From DAITPV01 sp050692555 (GTDB lineage: Bacteria > Actinomycetota > UBA4738 > CALAEC01), in assembly GCA_050692555.1 (NCBI GenBank), contig JBOGVS010000059.1:1-7821 (forward strand): a stretch of 7,821 nucleotides of DNA. Reading direction: 5' to 3'. The position numbers were made by a program, and so were the translations under genes. A model generated the notes under the pieces. That model was not told where the DNA came from and ran no database searches. It was given only the letters and a program-made list of their open reading frames with translations. Below are positions 1 through 5,708 of this stretch, one piece after another (position 1 is the stretch's first letter; every line of letters starts with the position of its first letter).

Positions 1-366
1 CTGGAAGTACAGGAGCACGCTCGTTCCGTTCATGGAGGAGAGGTCGAAGGTCCCCCCCTCAGTCGAGGGGAGCCGGATCGGGGGCGCCTGTTCCCCCGGA
101 CCGGGGTTGCCCACGTCATAGGCGTACGTGCCGCCGGAGGGTCCGCCTCCTCGGTTGAGGTAGAACAACACCGCCAGGACCCCCACGGCAAGGACGATCG
201 CCGCCCCCGCCTTCGTACCGGCGCTGAGGCCTCGACCCCTCCGAGCCGGATGCGACCTGGGCCGGCGGGGCGTCGGTCTCGTCTTGGGTTGGGTCGAGGA
301 GCCCGCGGCCACCCGGACGCGGGACCGTCCCTTCCGCTTGCCCTTCTTACGCGTCTTGGCGCTCAA
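1..366 (-). CDS. Membrane-anchored redoxin (AhpC/TSA-like), 3' end off window
   Basis: The first 122 codons are visible and the frame is open to the left edge, so the C-terminal part is missing. Residues 4-45 are an unusually basic, low-complexity cytoplasmic tail. About 53-70 form one membrane segment, placing the rest outside the membrane. Around 94-122 the chain reads like the opening of a peroxiredoxin/thioredoxin-like fold: APPIRLPSTEG, a strand-forming TFDLS, then the hydrophobic VLLYFQ strand that in redoxins comes directly before the catalytic cysteine loop. That cysteine would lie just beyond the window, so catalysis cannot be verified. I chose the TTG start at 366 because a perfect AAGGAGG lies six bases upstream and no in-frame ATG/GTG exists between the upstream stop and it. 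It overlaps the end of the CcdA-like gene by 20 bases, so the two are probably translated together. The natural role is to receive reducing equivalents from CcdA (inference). Confidence 0.72.
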   Translation of the reverse strand, partial: MSAKTRKKGKRKGRSRVRVAAGSSTQPKTRPTPRRPRSHPARRGRGLSAGTKAGAAIVLAVGVLAVLFYLNRGGGPSGGTYAYDVGNPGPGEQAPPIRLPSTEGGTFDLSSMNGTSVLLYFQ

Positions 367-1252
367 GCGACGCCTCCTTCGCCTGGACCTCTCGCTCCTC
401 TTCTTCCCGTGGTTCTTCCCGGGGGCGCCTCACCTGCCTGACGGCCCGGCGTGCCAGCAGAGCCACGATCGCCAGCAGGAGGAGGACGGCCGCCCAGTTG
501 GGCATCCACGACAGCGCGTCGCTCACGACCCGGCCGTAGTGCTGGAGCGTCGCCGTGACCTTGGCCAGCCACCCGCCGGCAGATGGCATGGCGGCGCCGG
601 CGAATCCGACCCAGACCGCCGCCAGCCCCATCACCGCGAGCAGGGTTCCGCTGGCGAGGTTGGTCCCGGTGATCGTCCGGCGGAACCGGCCGAGCCCCCA
701 GGTGAACGAGCGGGGTCGGAACAGCCGGCTCGACCTCCAGTCGTACCGGTCCCAGAGGAGCGAGATCAGGAACAGCGGCGCGACCATCCCGAACACGTAC
801 GCCGTCCCCAGCCCCACAGCGGCCCCGAACGACGAGGCCAGGCCCGACAGGGCGATCACGCCCGCCAGCACCGGGGCGCAGCACGAGCTGGCCACTCCGG
901 AGAACAGCCCCAGCGAGTAAACGCCGAGGGGGCCCGCACTCCTACCTGCTCGGGCCCCGGGCATCGGGAGGTGGATGCGGCCTCCGAGCAGAGTGTACGC
1001 GGCGAGCCCGAGCATCAGGAGCCCACCGACCACGTAGATCGTGCTGTGCTGGGCGGTGATGAGTCGCCGGACGGCCGCCGCCCCGACGGCGATCGGCAGG
1101 ATGACCGTGGCCACCCCGGCGGCGAAGACGAAGGTCATCGCGACGAGGGTCCGGCGGTTCTGGAAGGAGCTGGCGAAGTACGCGGGGAGCATGACGGAGA
1201 TGCAGCACGGGGCGAACAGGGCGATCGCCCCGGCCACCACCGCGGCGACCAC
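347..1252 (-). CDS. CcdA/DsbD-type transmembrane thiol-disulfide carrier
   Basis: Polytopic membrane protein of the cytochrome c biogenesis CcdA / DsbD transmembrane-domain superfamily, which passes electrons from cytoplasmic thioredoxin to extracytoplasmic thiol proteins. Numbering from the GTG at 1252, two equivalent cysteine-bearing helices are visible: FAPCCISVMLP (C16, C17) and SSCCAPVLAG (C124, C125), each followed by the helix-breaking proline typical of the family. Further hydrophobic segments lie near 36-60, 72-92, 110-121, 130-167, 200-222 and 253-268. The last 30 residues are a highly charged Glu/Arg/Lys tail. Its stop lies inside the following redoxin gene, so carrier and probable client are coupled. 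The start is doubtful: the GTG has no Shine-Dalgarno and would trim helix 1, while the frame stays open to 1288 and has a GGGGAG nine bases before an ATA codon at 1282. A dyad operator and a -10-like TAGAAT lie upstream at 1360-1380. Whether it serves cytochrome c maturation or metal stress is not shown. Confidence 0.85.
   Translation of the reverse strand: MVAAVVAGAIALFAPCCISVMLPAYFASSFQNRRTLVAMTFVFAAGVATVILPIAVGAAAVRRLITAQHSTIYVVGGLLMLGLAAYTLLGGRIHLPMPGARAGRSAGPLGVYSLGLFSGVASSCCAPVLAGVIALSGLASSFGAAVGLGTAYVFGMVAPLFLISLLWDRYDWRSSRLFRPRSFTWGLGRFRRTITGTNLASGTLLAVMGLAAVWVGFAGAAMPSAGGWLAKVTATLQHYGRVVSDALSWMPNWAAVLLLLAIVALLARRAVRQVRRPREEPREEEEREVQAKEASLERQDA
373..379 (-). promoter_or_regulatory. 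Ribosome binding site deciding a TTG start
   Basis: AAGGAGG on the minus strand, six bases before the TTG at 366, inside the end of the upstream ccdA-like gene. It fixes the otherwise unlikely TTG as the start of the redoxin gene. Confidence 0.7.
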
Positions 1253-1325
1253 CGAACCGCCGAAGAAGATGCCGCTCTCTATATCAGCTCACTCCCCGGG
1301 GAGAGATCCTCATGTTCACGACCGG

Positions 1326-1351
1326 CGCCCGTGCGCCTCGACGCACGGGCG
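1326..1351 (-). other. Perfect 10-bp inverted repeat (hairpin)
   Basis: CGCCCGTGCG and its exact complement, separated by six bases. It lies between the stop of the Rieske gene and the start of the ccdA-like gene. No T-run follows on the minus strand, so it is not a classical intrinsic terminator. If transcription starts near the -10-like TAGAAT at 1365-1360, the hairpin is in the 5' leader of ccdA. Alternatively it slows read-through from the Rieske gene, or it is a second protein-binding palindrome. Confidence 0.5.
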
Positions 1352-1363
1352 TGAGAGCGATTC

Positions 1364-1380
1364 TACTACGTGCCGTCGTC
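1364..1380 (-). promoter_or_regulatory. Dyad operator copy a (upstream of ccdA-redoxin)
   Basis: In the gene direction the site reads GACGAC-N5-GTAGTA, one base off the consensus left half TACGAC. The right half runs into TAGAAT (1365-1360), a good -10 hexamer. It sits in the 155-bp gap between the Rieske stop and the ccdA-like start and is the weakest and most distant of the five copies. Confidence 0.5.
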
Positions 1381-1407
1381 GACAACACGGGCACGACCCG
1401 GGCCGGG

Positions 1408-2136
1408 CTACTCTCCGCCGATCGTGACGCAGAACGGCCCCTCGGGGTCCGGCTGGGTCGTCTCGGTCCCTCGGGGCGGCCCCAGGATGATCTGGCTGGT
1501 GTCCACCTGCACCGTGCCGTTCACCACGCTGAGCTTGAACCTGTCGAGGCTCCGCGGGGCCGGGCCGTCCCGGTACTCCCCGGCGATGTTGTACTTCGAC
1601 CCGTGGCATGGGCACTCGAACCACTGGCTCTGGGCGCAGAAGGGCACCCGGCAGCCGAGGTGGGTACACTTCTGGTAGAGGGCCATGAGGCTGTCCTGCA
1701 CGAGGCCCTTGTACATCTCGGGAATCGGATCGACTTCGTACTTCACGATGTAGAAGCGACCTGCCCCGAAGTAGAAGGGCTCCCTGTCCTGGTCGATCCG
1801 CAGCTTCACGTCCTCGGGAGAGACGCCGAGCTCGATCACCGAGCCGAACCCCCCGCGGAGGTTCGGCCACAGGAACGCCAGGCTGGCCGCCCCGAACTGG
1901 GCCCCAAACAGACCAACCGAGGCGAGGAGCGACCGGCGGAAGAACTCCCGCCGAGACACGGGACGCGGCTTCTTCTCCTGCTTCGGGGCGGGCTCAGGCC
2001 TGGGAACCTTCCCGGCCGCCGTCCCCCGGAACACGACCGCGGCCTGCCGGGACCTGATCAGCGCGGCCACCAGCAGGAGGAGGAACAGGCCGAACAGCGC
2101 GGCCACGATGGTGATGGCGAACGTCTCGCGACTCAT
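1408..2136 (-). CDS. Rieske 2Fe-2S protein, membrane anchored
   Basis: A 242-residue iron-sulfur protein of the Rieske family, which moves electrons from quinol to cytochromes in bc-type complexes or serves related oxidoreductases. The cluster motifs are complete: CTHLGC (C157, H159, C162) and CPCHGS (C175, C177, H178), so ligands C157, H159, C175, H178 and the C162-C177 disulfide are present. The N-terminus has a membrane helix at about 6-27, a proline/lysine linker, then a twin-arginine-like SRREFFRRS (61-69) leading into a second hydrophobic stretch (70-90). This is the arrangement of multi-helix actinobacterial Rieske proteins that use Tat for the last segment. Extra cysteines C167 and C236 lie in the folded domain. 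The start is the ATG with GGAGG eight bases upstream; the open frame continues to 2769 only because it shadows the molybdoenzyme gene. No cytochrome b or c gene is adjacent, so membership in a bc complex is unproven. Operator copy b is immediately upstream. Confidence 0.92.
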   Translation of the reverse strand: MSRETFAITIVAALFGLFLLLLVAALIRSRQAAVVFRGTAAGKVPRPEPAPKQEKKPRPVSRREFFRRSLLASVGLFGAQFGAASLAFLWPNLRGGFGSVIELGVSPEDVKLRIDQDREPFYFGAGRFYIVKYEVDPIPEMYKGLVQDSLMALYQKCTHLGCRVPFCAQSQWFECPCHGSKYNIAGEYRDGPAPRSLDRFKLSVVNGTVQVDTSQIILGPPRGTETTQPDPEGPFCVTIGGE

Positions 2137-2160
2137 GGCGTGCGCCTCCATCTCGCAGTC

Positions 2161-2177
2161 TACTACCCTCCGTCGTA
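2161..2177 (-). promoter_or_regulatory. Dyad operator copy b (upstream of Rieske gene)
   Basis: In the gene direction it reads TACGAC-N5-GTAGTA, with the dyad extending one more base pair pair on each side twice over (2159-2179, one mismatch in eight). It ends 24 bases before the Rieske ATG, in the 59-bp gap after the molybdoenzyme stop. Its position suggests the Rieske gene has its own promoter rather than relying on read-through. Confidence 0.62.
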
Positions 2178-2195
2178 GAGAACGGGAGGCGATCC

Positions 2196-3731
2196 TCAGG
2201 CCACCTCGACCTGGACGGTGTGGTAGCCGGAGGCGCCAGAAGGATGAGGTGGGCGAGCGACCGCATCCTGGAGGCGGCCATCGCCGTCCGCGGCCCTGCA
2301 CGCGACCCCGTAGCGTCCCGGGCGCTCGGGCGTCCACCGGTAGGCCCACCGGGTCCAGGCCACGGCCGAGACGGGGGCGGCCAGCGAGGCGAGGACCCAG
2401 CTCCGTCCCCCGTCCACGGAGACCTCGATCCGGGAGACGCCCCTGGTGCCGGCCCAGGCGACCCCGGCGACCCAGGTCGGCCGGGCCGCCGAGGGGAGAT
2501 CTCCGACCGTGTCGATCCGGGACTGGGTGCGAACGACGGCCGTTTCCGACCACCCGCGCCGGGTCCAGTAGTCGTCGTAGGGACGCCCCAGGACCTCGAC
2601 GGCTTCCACCCACTTGGCGTTCTTCACGCCGTAGAACGCCGGAGCCCGGACCCGGCACGGGAACCCGTGCTCCCAGGCGAGCGGCCGCCCGTTCTGTCCG
2701 ATCGCCAGGAGGACGCCGGGGTCCAAGGCTGCAGACACCGGGAGCGATGCCGAGTAGCCGTCGGCGCACCGAAAGACCACCTCCACGGCATCCTCGCGGA
2801 GCCCGGCTGCGGCGAGGACGTCGCGCAGCCGAACCCCCGTCCAGTTCGAACTTCCCACGAGGTCACCACCCACGGGGTTGGAGATGCATACGAGAACCGA
2901 GCTCTCCTCCACCAGCGTGAAGCGGGTCTGGAGGTCAGCGAACCCCAGATCGAGGGGCCTGTCCACCCGGCCTCGAACCGCCAGGGTCCACCCGCCCGCC
3001 TCCACCACCGGGTCGATCAGGTCGATGTCCACGACGTAGTGCTCTCCCACTCCGGTAACCCTCGGCGAGAGCCCCGGGACTTCGGGGAAGGCCCCTGGCG
3101 GCGGCCGGAGGGCGGGCTCGTCCGGGGGACGGAGCGCGACGTCGGTGTTGGGCCCGGCCAGGCGACGGACGATCCTCCCCAGCACTGCTCCCCCCACGGC
3201 GAAGGCCGCTCCTGCCCCAGCAATGAGCGCCAGGGCCCGCCGACGCGACGGATCGGCCCGGACCCCCAAGCGGCGGGCGTCCCCGGGCTCGAGCAACCAG
3301 GCGAGCGAGACGGCGTAGAGCCCACCGGCGCCCAGAGAGGCCGCGGCTGTCGCGGCGAGCGGGGGCGTCATCGGGGCAGCGAGCGCCGCGGCCGCAGATG
3401 AGACCGCCACGACCCCGCCGGCCAGGTAGGGACGCGACGGGCCCGTGACCACGAGGACCCGGGGCAGCATCGCGAAAAAGGCAAGGAAGCCGAGGACGGA
3501 ACCCGCGGTCAGCAGCCGCATGGCGTTCTCGCCGAGCGAATCGATGAAGAACGTAGCCACGTCACCCGGAGTCAGCCTGATGACCCGCTCGGCGAGGGAG
3601 ATCGGCGGGAAGGGGACCGAGGCCTCGATCCGGTTCGCCGCCCACAGGAAGGACAGGGTCAATCCGCCCGCGAGGAATCCAGACAGGGCCAACCTCCGTG
3701 CCGGCACCTCTTCGGGCGCAGCCTCTGCCAC
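2196..3731 (-). CDS. Sulfite-oxidase-fold molybdopterin oxidoreductase with membrane anchor
   Basis: A 511-residue protein with three parts. Residues 12-187 contain about five membrane helices (near 12-32, 74-96, 102-119, 122-147, 165-185). Residues 220-385 form the molybdopterin-binding sulfite oxidase/YedY-like domain. Residues 395-511 look like the Mo-co dimerisation domain (EVSVDGGRSW, then WAYRWTP). In the catalytic domain, VCISNPVGGDLVGSSNWTG supplies the probable molybdenum-ligating cysteine C282, and WEHGFPCRVRAPAFYGVKNAKWV (split here as WEHGFPCRV and FYGVKNAKWV) is the conserved cofactor-contact segment. Five helices with a cytoplasmic N-terminus put the catalytic domain outside. 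The substrate cannot be read from the sequence; sulfite, sulfoxides or protein methionine sulfoxide are family possibilities. I chose the GTG at 3731, five bases after the DUF3105 stop; the ribosome site is weak and translational coupling is likely. The frame is open to 3851, but that part shadows DUF3105. Confidence 0.88.
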   Translation of the reverse strand: MAEAAPEEVPARRLALSGFLAGGLTLSFLWAANRIEASVPFPPISLAERVIRLTPGDVATFFIDSLGENAMRLLTAGSVLGFLAFFAMLPRVLVVTGPSRPYLAGGVVAVSSAAAALAAPMTPPLAATAAASLGAGGLYAVSLAWLLEPGDARRLGVRADPSRRRALALIAGAGAAFAVGGAVLGRIVRRLAGPNTDVALRPPDEPALRPPPGAFPEVPGLSPRVTGVGEHYVVDIDLIDPVVEAGGWTLAVRGRVDRPLDLGFADLQTRFTLVEESSVLVCISNPVGGDLVGSSNWTGVRLRDVLAAAGLREDAVEVVFRCADGYSASLPVSAALDPGVLLAIGQNGRPLAWEHGFPCRVRAPAFYGVKNAKWVEAVEVLGRPYDDYWTRRGWSETAVVRTQSRIDTVGDLPSAARPTWVAGVAWAGTRGVSRIEVSVDGGRSWVLASLAAPVSAVAWTRWAYRWTPERPGRYGVACRAADGDGRLQDAVARPPHPSGASGYHTVQVEVA

Positions 3732-3736
3732 GGTCC

Positions 3737-4510
3737 CTAAGGCGCCCCGGGCTCGGGCGCCTCGGTCGCGCCCTCCCCCAGGAACGCCCGGGCGACGGTT
3801 GCCACGTCCCCTGGGTCCGTGACCTCCGGGCACTCCTGGAGCTTGGTCCACCCCACCAGTGCAAGGCTGGTCCCCGGCTCGAGGCTCGGGTAGGGGGCCA
3901 TGATGACCTTCGTCTCGTCCTCGGCGAGGTCGGCCAGCCTCTCGACGACATCCCCCGGCAGGACCTCCTCCCCCTCCTCGCGGTAGTAGATGAGGACGTA
4001 CCCGTGCTCGAGGTTATGGATGGCCTGAGGCTCGGGGACAGGCTGCTCGTATACGTGCGGGTCCGGAGGGAGTGGGGCCCCGGCGTGCGGCCCCGAGGCC
4101 GCGGGGACGGTCCCATAATCGGCGGGAGGCTGACCCGGAGTGAGGTGCGATGCCCCCTCGTCGGGGACGTCCTGCACGTCGGAGCAGCCCAGGCGTTCAG
4201 CCGCCGCGGCGGCCTGCGCCCTGAGGCGCCGCTCCTCGGTGCCCTGGATGTAGACGAATCCGGCGATCCCAACCGCCACGGCGACGACGATCCCCCACCT
4301 GACCACCCGGCGGATGGTCTGGCGGCCCCGGGCTCGTCGGATACGACGCTCTCGCTCCCTCCGGGCCTGCTCCTTGCGGGCCCGCCGATCAGGGCGGCCC
4401 CCGGTGGCCGCTTCCCCCTGGACGGCTTCGGGATCGGCACGGCGCGGCGCCCGGGGGCGAGATGCCGAGCCGCTTCGCCTGCCTGACCCCTTGCGCTTCT
4501 TGGCCGCCAT
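3737..4510 (-). CDS. DUF3105 domain protein, membrane anchored
   Basis: A 257-residue protein of unknown function. Residues 1-70 are a long Arg/Lys/Ala-rich cytoplasmic tail, 71-88 a single membrane helix, and 105-245 the DUF3105 domain outside the membrane. The family hallmarks are present: SHL (121-123), DYG (131-133), SGPH (139-142), an acidic Pro-rich stretch with Y154, HNLEHGYVLIYY (165-176) and a GWTKLQEC strand (220-227). The conserved histidines (H122, H142, H165, H169) and two cysteines (C109, C227) could bind metal, but I know of no demonstrated activity. The ATG at 4510 has a GAGGAG a few bases before it. It is the first gene of a two-gene unit with the molybdoenzyme five bases downstream, and operator copy c lies just upstream. 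The basic tail resembles that of the redoxin at the left edge. Confidence 0.88.
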   Translation of the reverse strand: MAAKKRKGSGRRSGSASRPRAPRRADPEAVQGEAATGGRPDRRARKEQARRERERRIRRARGRQTIRRVVRWGIVVAVAVGIAGFVYIQGTEERRLRAQAAAAAERLGCSDVQDVPDEGASHLTPGQPPADYGTVPAASGPHAGAPLPPDPHVYEQPVPEPQAIHNLEHGYVLIYYREEGEEVLPGDVVERLADLAEDETKVIMAPYPSLEPGTSLALVGWTKLQECPEVTDPGDVATVARAFLGEGATEAPEPGAP

Positions 4511-4535
4511 ACTCCTCGAGGTGGGGAGGGGCTTT

Positions 4536-4552
4536 TACTATACGGCGTCGTA
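4536..4552 (-). promoter_or_regulatory. Dyad operator copy c (upstream of DUF3105 unit)
   Basis: In the gene direction it reads TACGAC-N5-ATAGTA. Its right half overlaps TATAGT (4542-4537), a fair -10 hexamer, and ends 25 bases before the DUF3105 ATG. It sits in the 99-bp gap after the SHOCT gene. I see no convincing -35 and no terminator for the SHOCT gene here. Confidence 0.6.
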
Positions 4553-4609
4553 GTTCTGAGAGATGAGACACAGGCGGGTACGCGCCGGGCCAGAAGGCGT
4601 GTCGGGGAG

Positions 4610-4840
4610 CTAGGATCGGAGCAGGCGCCTGCGCTCCTCGAACTCCCTGTCGTCGATCTCCCCGCGGGCGTAGCGCTCTTCCAGGATCCGGAGGGCGTCA
4701 CCGGGAGACGAAGGGCCTTCCCCACGGTCGCTCCCGCCCCGGGCCCACAGCGCGCGGACCAGGAGGATGGCCCCCACGACGATCGCCGCAAGGAAGACCA
4801 GCCAGAGCGCCATGATCCAAGGTCCGGCGGAGGGCATCAT
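4610..4840 (-). CDS. Small SHOCT-domain membrane protein
   Basis: A 76-residue protein: membrane helix at about 9-31, a short polar linker, then a C-terminal SHOCT motif at about 48-75 (DALRILEERYARGEIDDREFEE). SHOCT modules are short oligomerisation or targeting helices often at the C-terminus of small membrane proteins; no enzymatic activity is expected. The ATG at 4840 overlaps the stop of the Met-rich gene as ATGA, so translation is almost certainly coupled. It is preceded by GGTGAGG. The pairing of a helix-plus-SHOCT peptide with a Met-rich secreted protein is a common small-gene companion in copper loci (my recollection of such neighbourhoods), but its role is unknown. Confidence 0.85.
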   Translation of the reverse strand: MMPSAGPWIMALWLVFLAAIVVGAILLVRALWARGGSDRGEGPSSPGDALRILEERYARGEIDDREFEERRRLLRS

Positions 4841-5136
4841 CCGCCCTCACCCACCGTTCCGCCCCCAATCATGCCCATCATCATGCCTCCGCTCATGCCA
4901 TCCATCATCGCCATCATGGCGCCGCAGCGGTCCATCATCTCCTCCGCCCCGGGGATCCGGTGCATCCGGGCGACGGTCTCGGGGCCGTGCACGGCCTCCA
5001 TCATCCGGTCCATCCACCCGTGATAGTCCCGGGCGCGTGCCGAAGCCGACGCGCCCCACGTGGCAGTGGAAACCAGACCCAGGATCCCGGCCACCAGGAG
5101 CATGGCTCCCACGAGCGCTTGCGTCGTACGCCTCAT
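4837..5136 (-). CDS. Secreted Met-rich small protein, possible copper binder
   Basis: A 99-residue protein that I cannot assign to a named family. A signal peptide or anchor helix spans about 7-25, with small-residue cleavage candidates near 27-33. The mature part has 15 methionines in residues 42-89, mostly as pairs and triplets (WMDRMME, EEMMDRCGAMMAMM, GGMMMGM), plus H39, H50, H59 and one cysteine, C71, and ends in a Gly-rich tail. Met pairs with occasional His/Cys outside the membrane are typical of proteins that bind Cu(I) or Ag(I); that function is inference. The ATG at 5136 is preferred over the in-frame GTG at 5142 because GGAG lies five bases before the ATG but touches the GTG. The downstream SHOCT gene overlaps by four bases. 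The strongest operator dyad of the window (copy d) sits ten bases upstream. Confidence 0.82.
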   Translation of the reverse strand: MRRTTQALVGAMLLVAGILGLVSTATWGASASARARDYHGWMDRMMEAVHGPETVARMHRIPGAEEMMDRCGAMMAMMDGMSGGMMMGMIGGGTVGEGG

Positions 5137-5145
5137 AACCACTCC

Positions 5146-5170
5146 GACCTACGATTACCCGTCGTAGGTC
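5146..5170 (-). promoter_or_regulatory. Dyad operator copy d, 9-bp arms (upstream of Met-rich unit)
   Basis: GACCTACGA and TCGTAGGTC are exact complements around a seven-base centre; the 17-bp core is 5150-5166 and reads TACGAC-N5-ATCGTA in the gene direction. It ends ten bases before the ATG. A -10-like TAGTAT lies just upstream at 5177-5172, so the site would cover the transcription start and a bound protein would block initiation. The same sequence could form an RNA hairpin in the short leader. Confidence 0.65.
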
Positions 5171-5246
5171 CATACTATCTGCCCTCGGCCGACTCCAACT
5201 TGCTAGGTCCACGCCGAGACGGAGCACGCGCGAGCTCCCATCTCCG

Positions 5247-5263
5247 TACTACATCGGGTAGTA
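5247..5263 (+). promoter_or_regulatory. Dyad operator copy e and -10 box (upstream of DUF2933-permease)
   Basis: A perfect palindrome TACTAC-N5-GTAGTA. The right half overlaps TAGTAT (5259-5264), a good -10 hexamer, with the DUF2933 ATG 30 bases beyond. No clear -35 element is visible, as expected for an activator-dependent or degenerate promoter. Copies d and e share one divergent intergenic region, about 80 bp apart, so each direction has its own site. Confidence 0.65.
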
Positions 5264-5293
5264 TCCAGTCCGACCGTTCGTCAGGAGGTCAGG

Positions 5294-5704
5294 ATGAGGG
5301 ACGTGCTCCGGATGTGCCTGAACTGGAAGGTCCTCGGGGGACTCGCGGCCGTGGGCGTCGGGGTATGGGCCGTCGCTCCCGACCTCGTGTCCTCGGCACT
5401 GCCCCTCCTGCTGGTCTTGGCCTGCCCCCTCTCGATGTTCCTGATGATGCGAGGGATGCACGCTGGCGAGGAGACCACCCGGGAGCGTGAGGCCTCGCTG
5501 GTACCAGGGGCGGCGAGGAGCGCTGATGACCTGAAGAGCCGCCTCGCCGCCGTCAAGGCCGAAGAGCAGGCCCTCGTGTGGGAGATCGCCGAGCGGGAGA
5601 CAGCCGGCACGGGGTCGGACGAAGGCCAGGAGTCCCGCGAGCTCGTCCAGATCCCCCACGAAAGCCGAACTGTCCCTGAGGGGAACCAGCGCCAGGGATC
5701 CTGA
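5294..5704 (+). CDS. DUF2933-type small membrane protein
   Basis: A 136-residue protein with two close membrane helices, about 12-29 and 33-52, joined by a short turn. The second helix carries LACPLSMFLMMRGMH (43-56), matching the DUF2933 signature of a Cys-Pro in a helix followed by Met-Met and a His. Residues 58-136 are a hydrophilic tail with a likely coiled coil at about 76-104, longer than in most DUF2933 proteins. The family has no proven activity but is regularly found beside copper-handling and permease genes, and the Met/Cys/His cluster at the membrane face fits metal contact (inference). The ATG has AGGAGG five bases upstream. It is the first gene of a unit with the permease four bases downstream, under operator copy e. 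Confidence 0.8.
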   Translation: MRDVLRMCLNWKVLGGLAAVGVGVWAVAPDLVSSALPLLLVLACPLSMFLMMRGMHAGEETTREREASLVPGAARSADDLKSRLAAVKAEEQALVWEIAERETAGTGSDEGQESRELVQIPHESRTVPEGNQRQGS

Positions 5705-5708
5705 CTCC

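Noticed and set aside
284..1354. Long open frame on the plus strand opposite the ccdA-like gene
   Set aside because: Its translation is Arg/Pro/Glu/Gly-rich low complexity with no domain, while the minus strand has the intact cysteine helices.
2560..2585. GTAGTA/GTCGTA-like motifs inside genes (also near 3980, 7165 and 7550)
   Set aside because: These are single half-sites or lack the five-base spacing; they fall in Tyr/Asp-rich codons and are expected by chance.
2137..2769. N-terminal extension of the Rieske frame to 2769
   Set aside because: It is out-of-frame reading of the molybdoenzyme gene; the ATG at 2136 has a proper ribosome site and begins a normal membrane helix.
2220..3401. Long open frame on the plus strand opposite the molybdoenzyme
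   Set aside because: It is a GC-driven shadow with no recognisable motif; the minus strand shows the complete catalytic and dimerisation domains.
3732..3851. Upstream extension of the molybdoenzyme to 3851
   Set aside because: It would be a Gly/Arg/Pro-rich shadow of the DUF3105 C-terminus; the GTG at 3731 begins the sensible protein.
5150..5166. Assigning the dyad to a CopY/BlaI-type repressor
   Set aside because: The TAC...GTA symmetry is reminiscent of that family, but its usual centre is four bases (TACA-NN-TGTA), not five, and no regulator gene is present; the owner is left open.
5221..5238. GGAGC/GCTCC inverted repeat in the divergent region
   Set aside because: Five-base arms around eight bases are too short to support as an operator or terminator.
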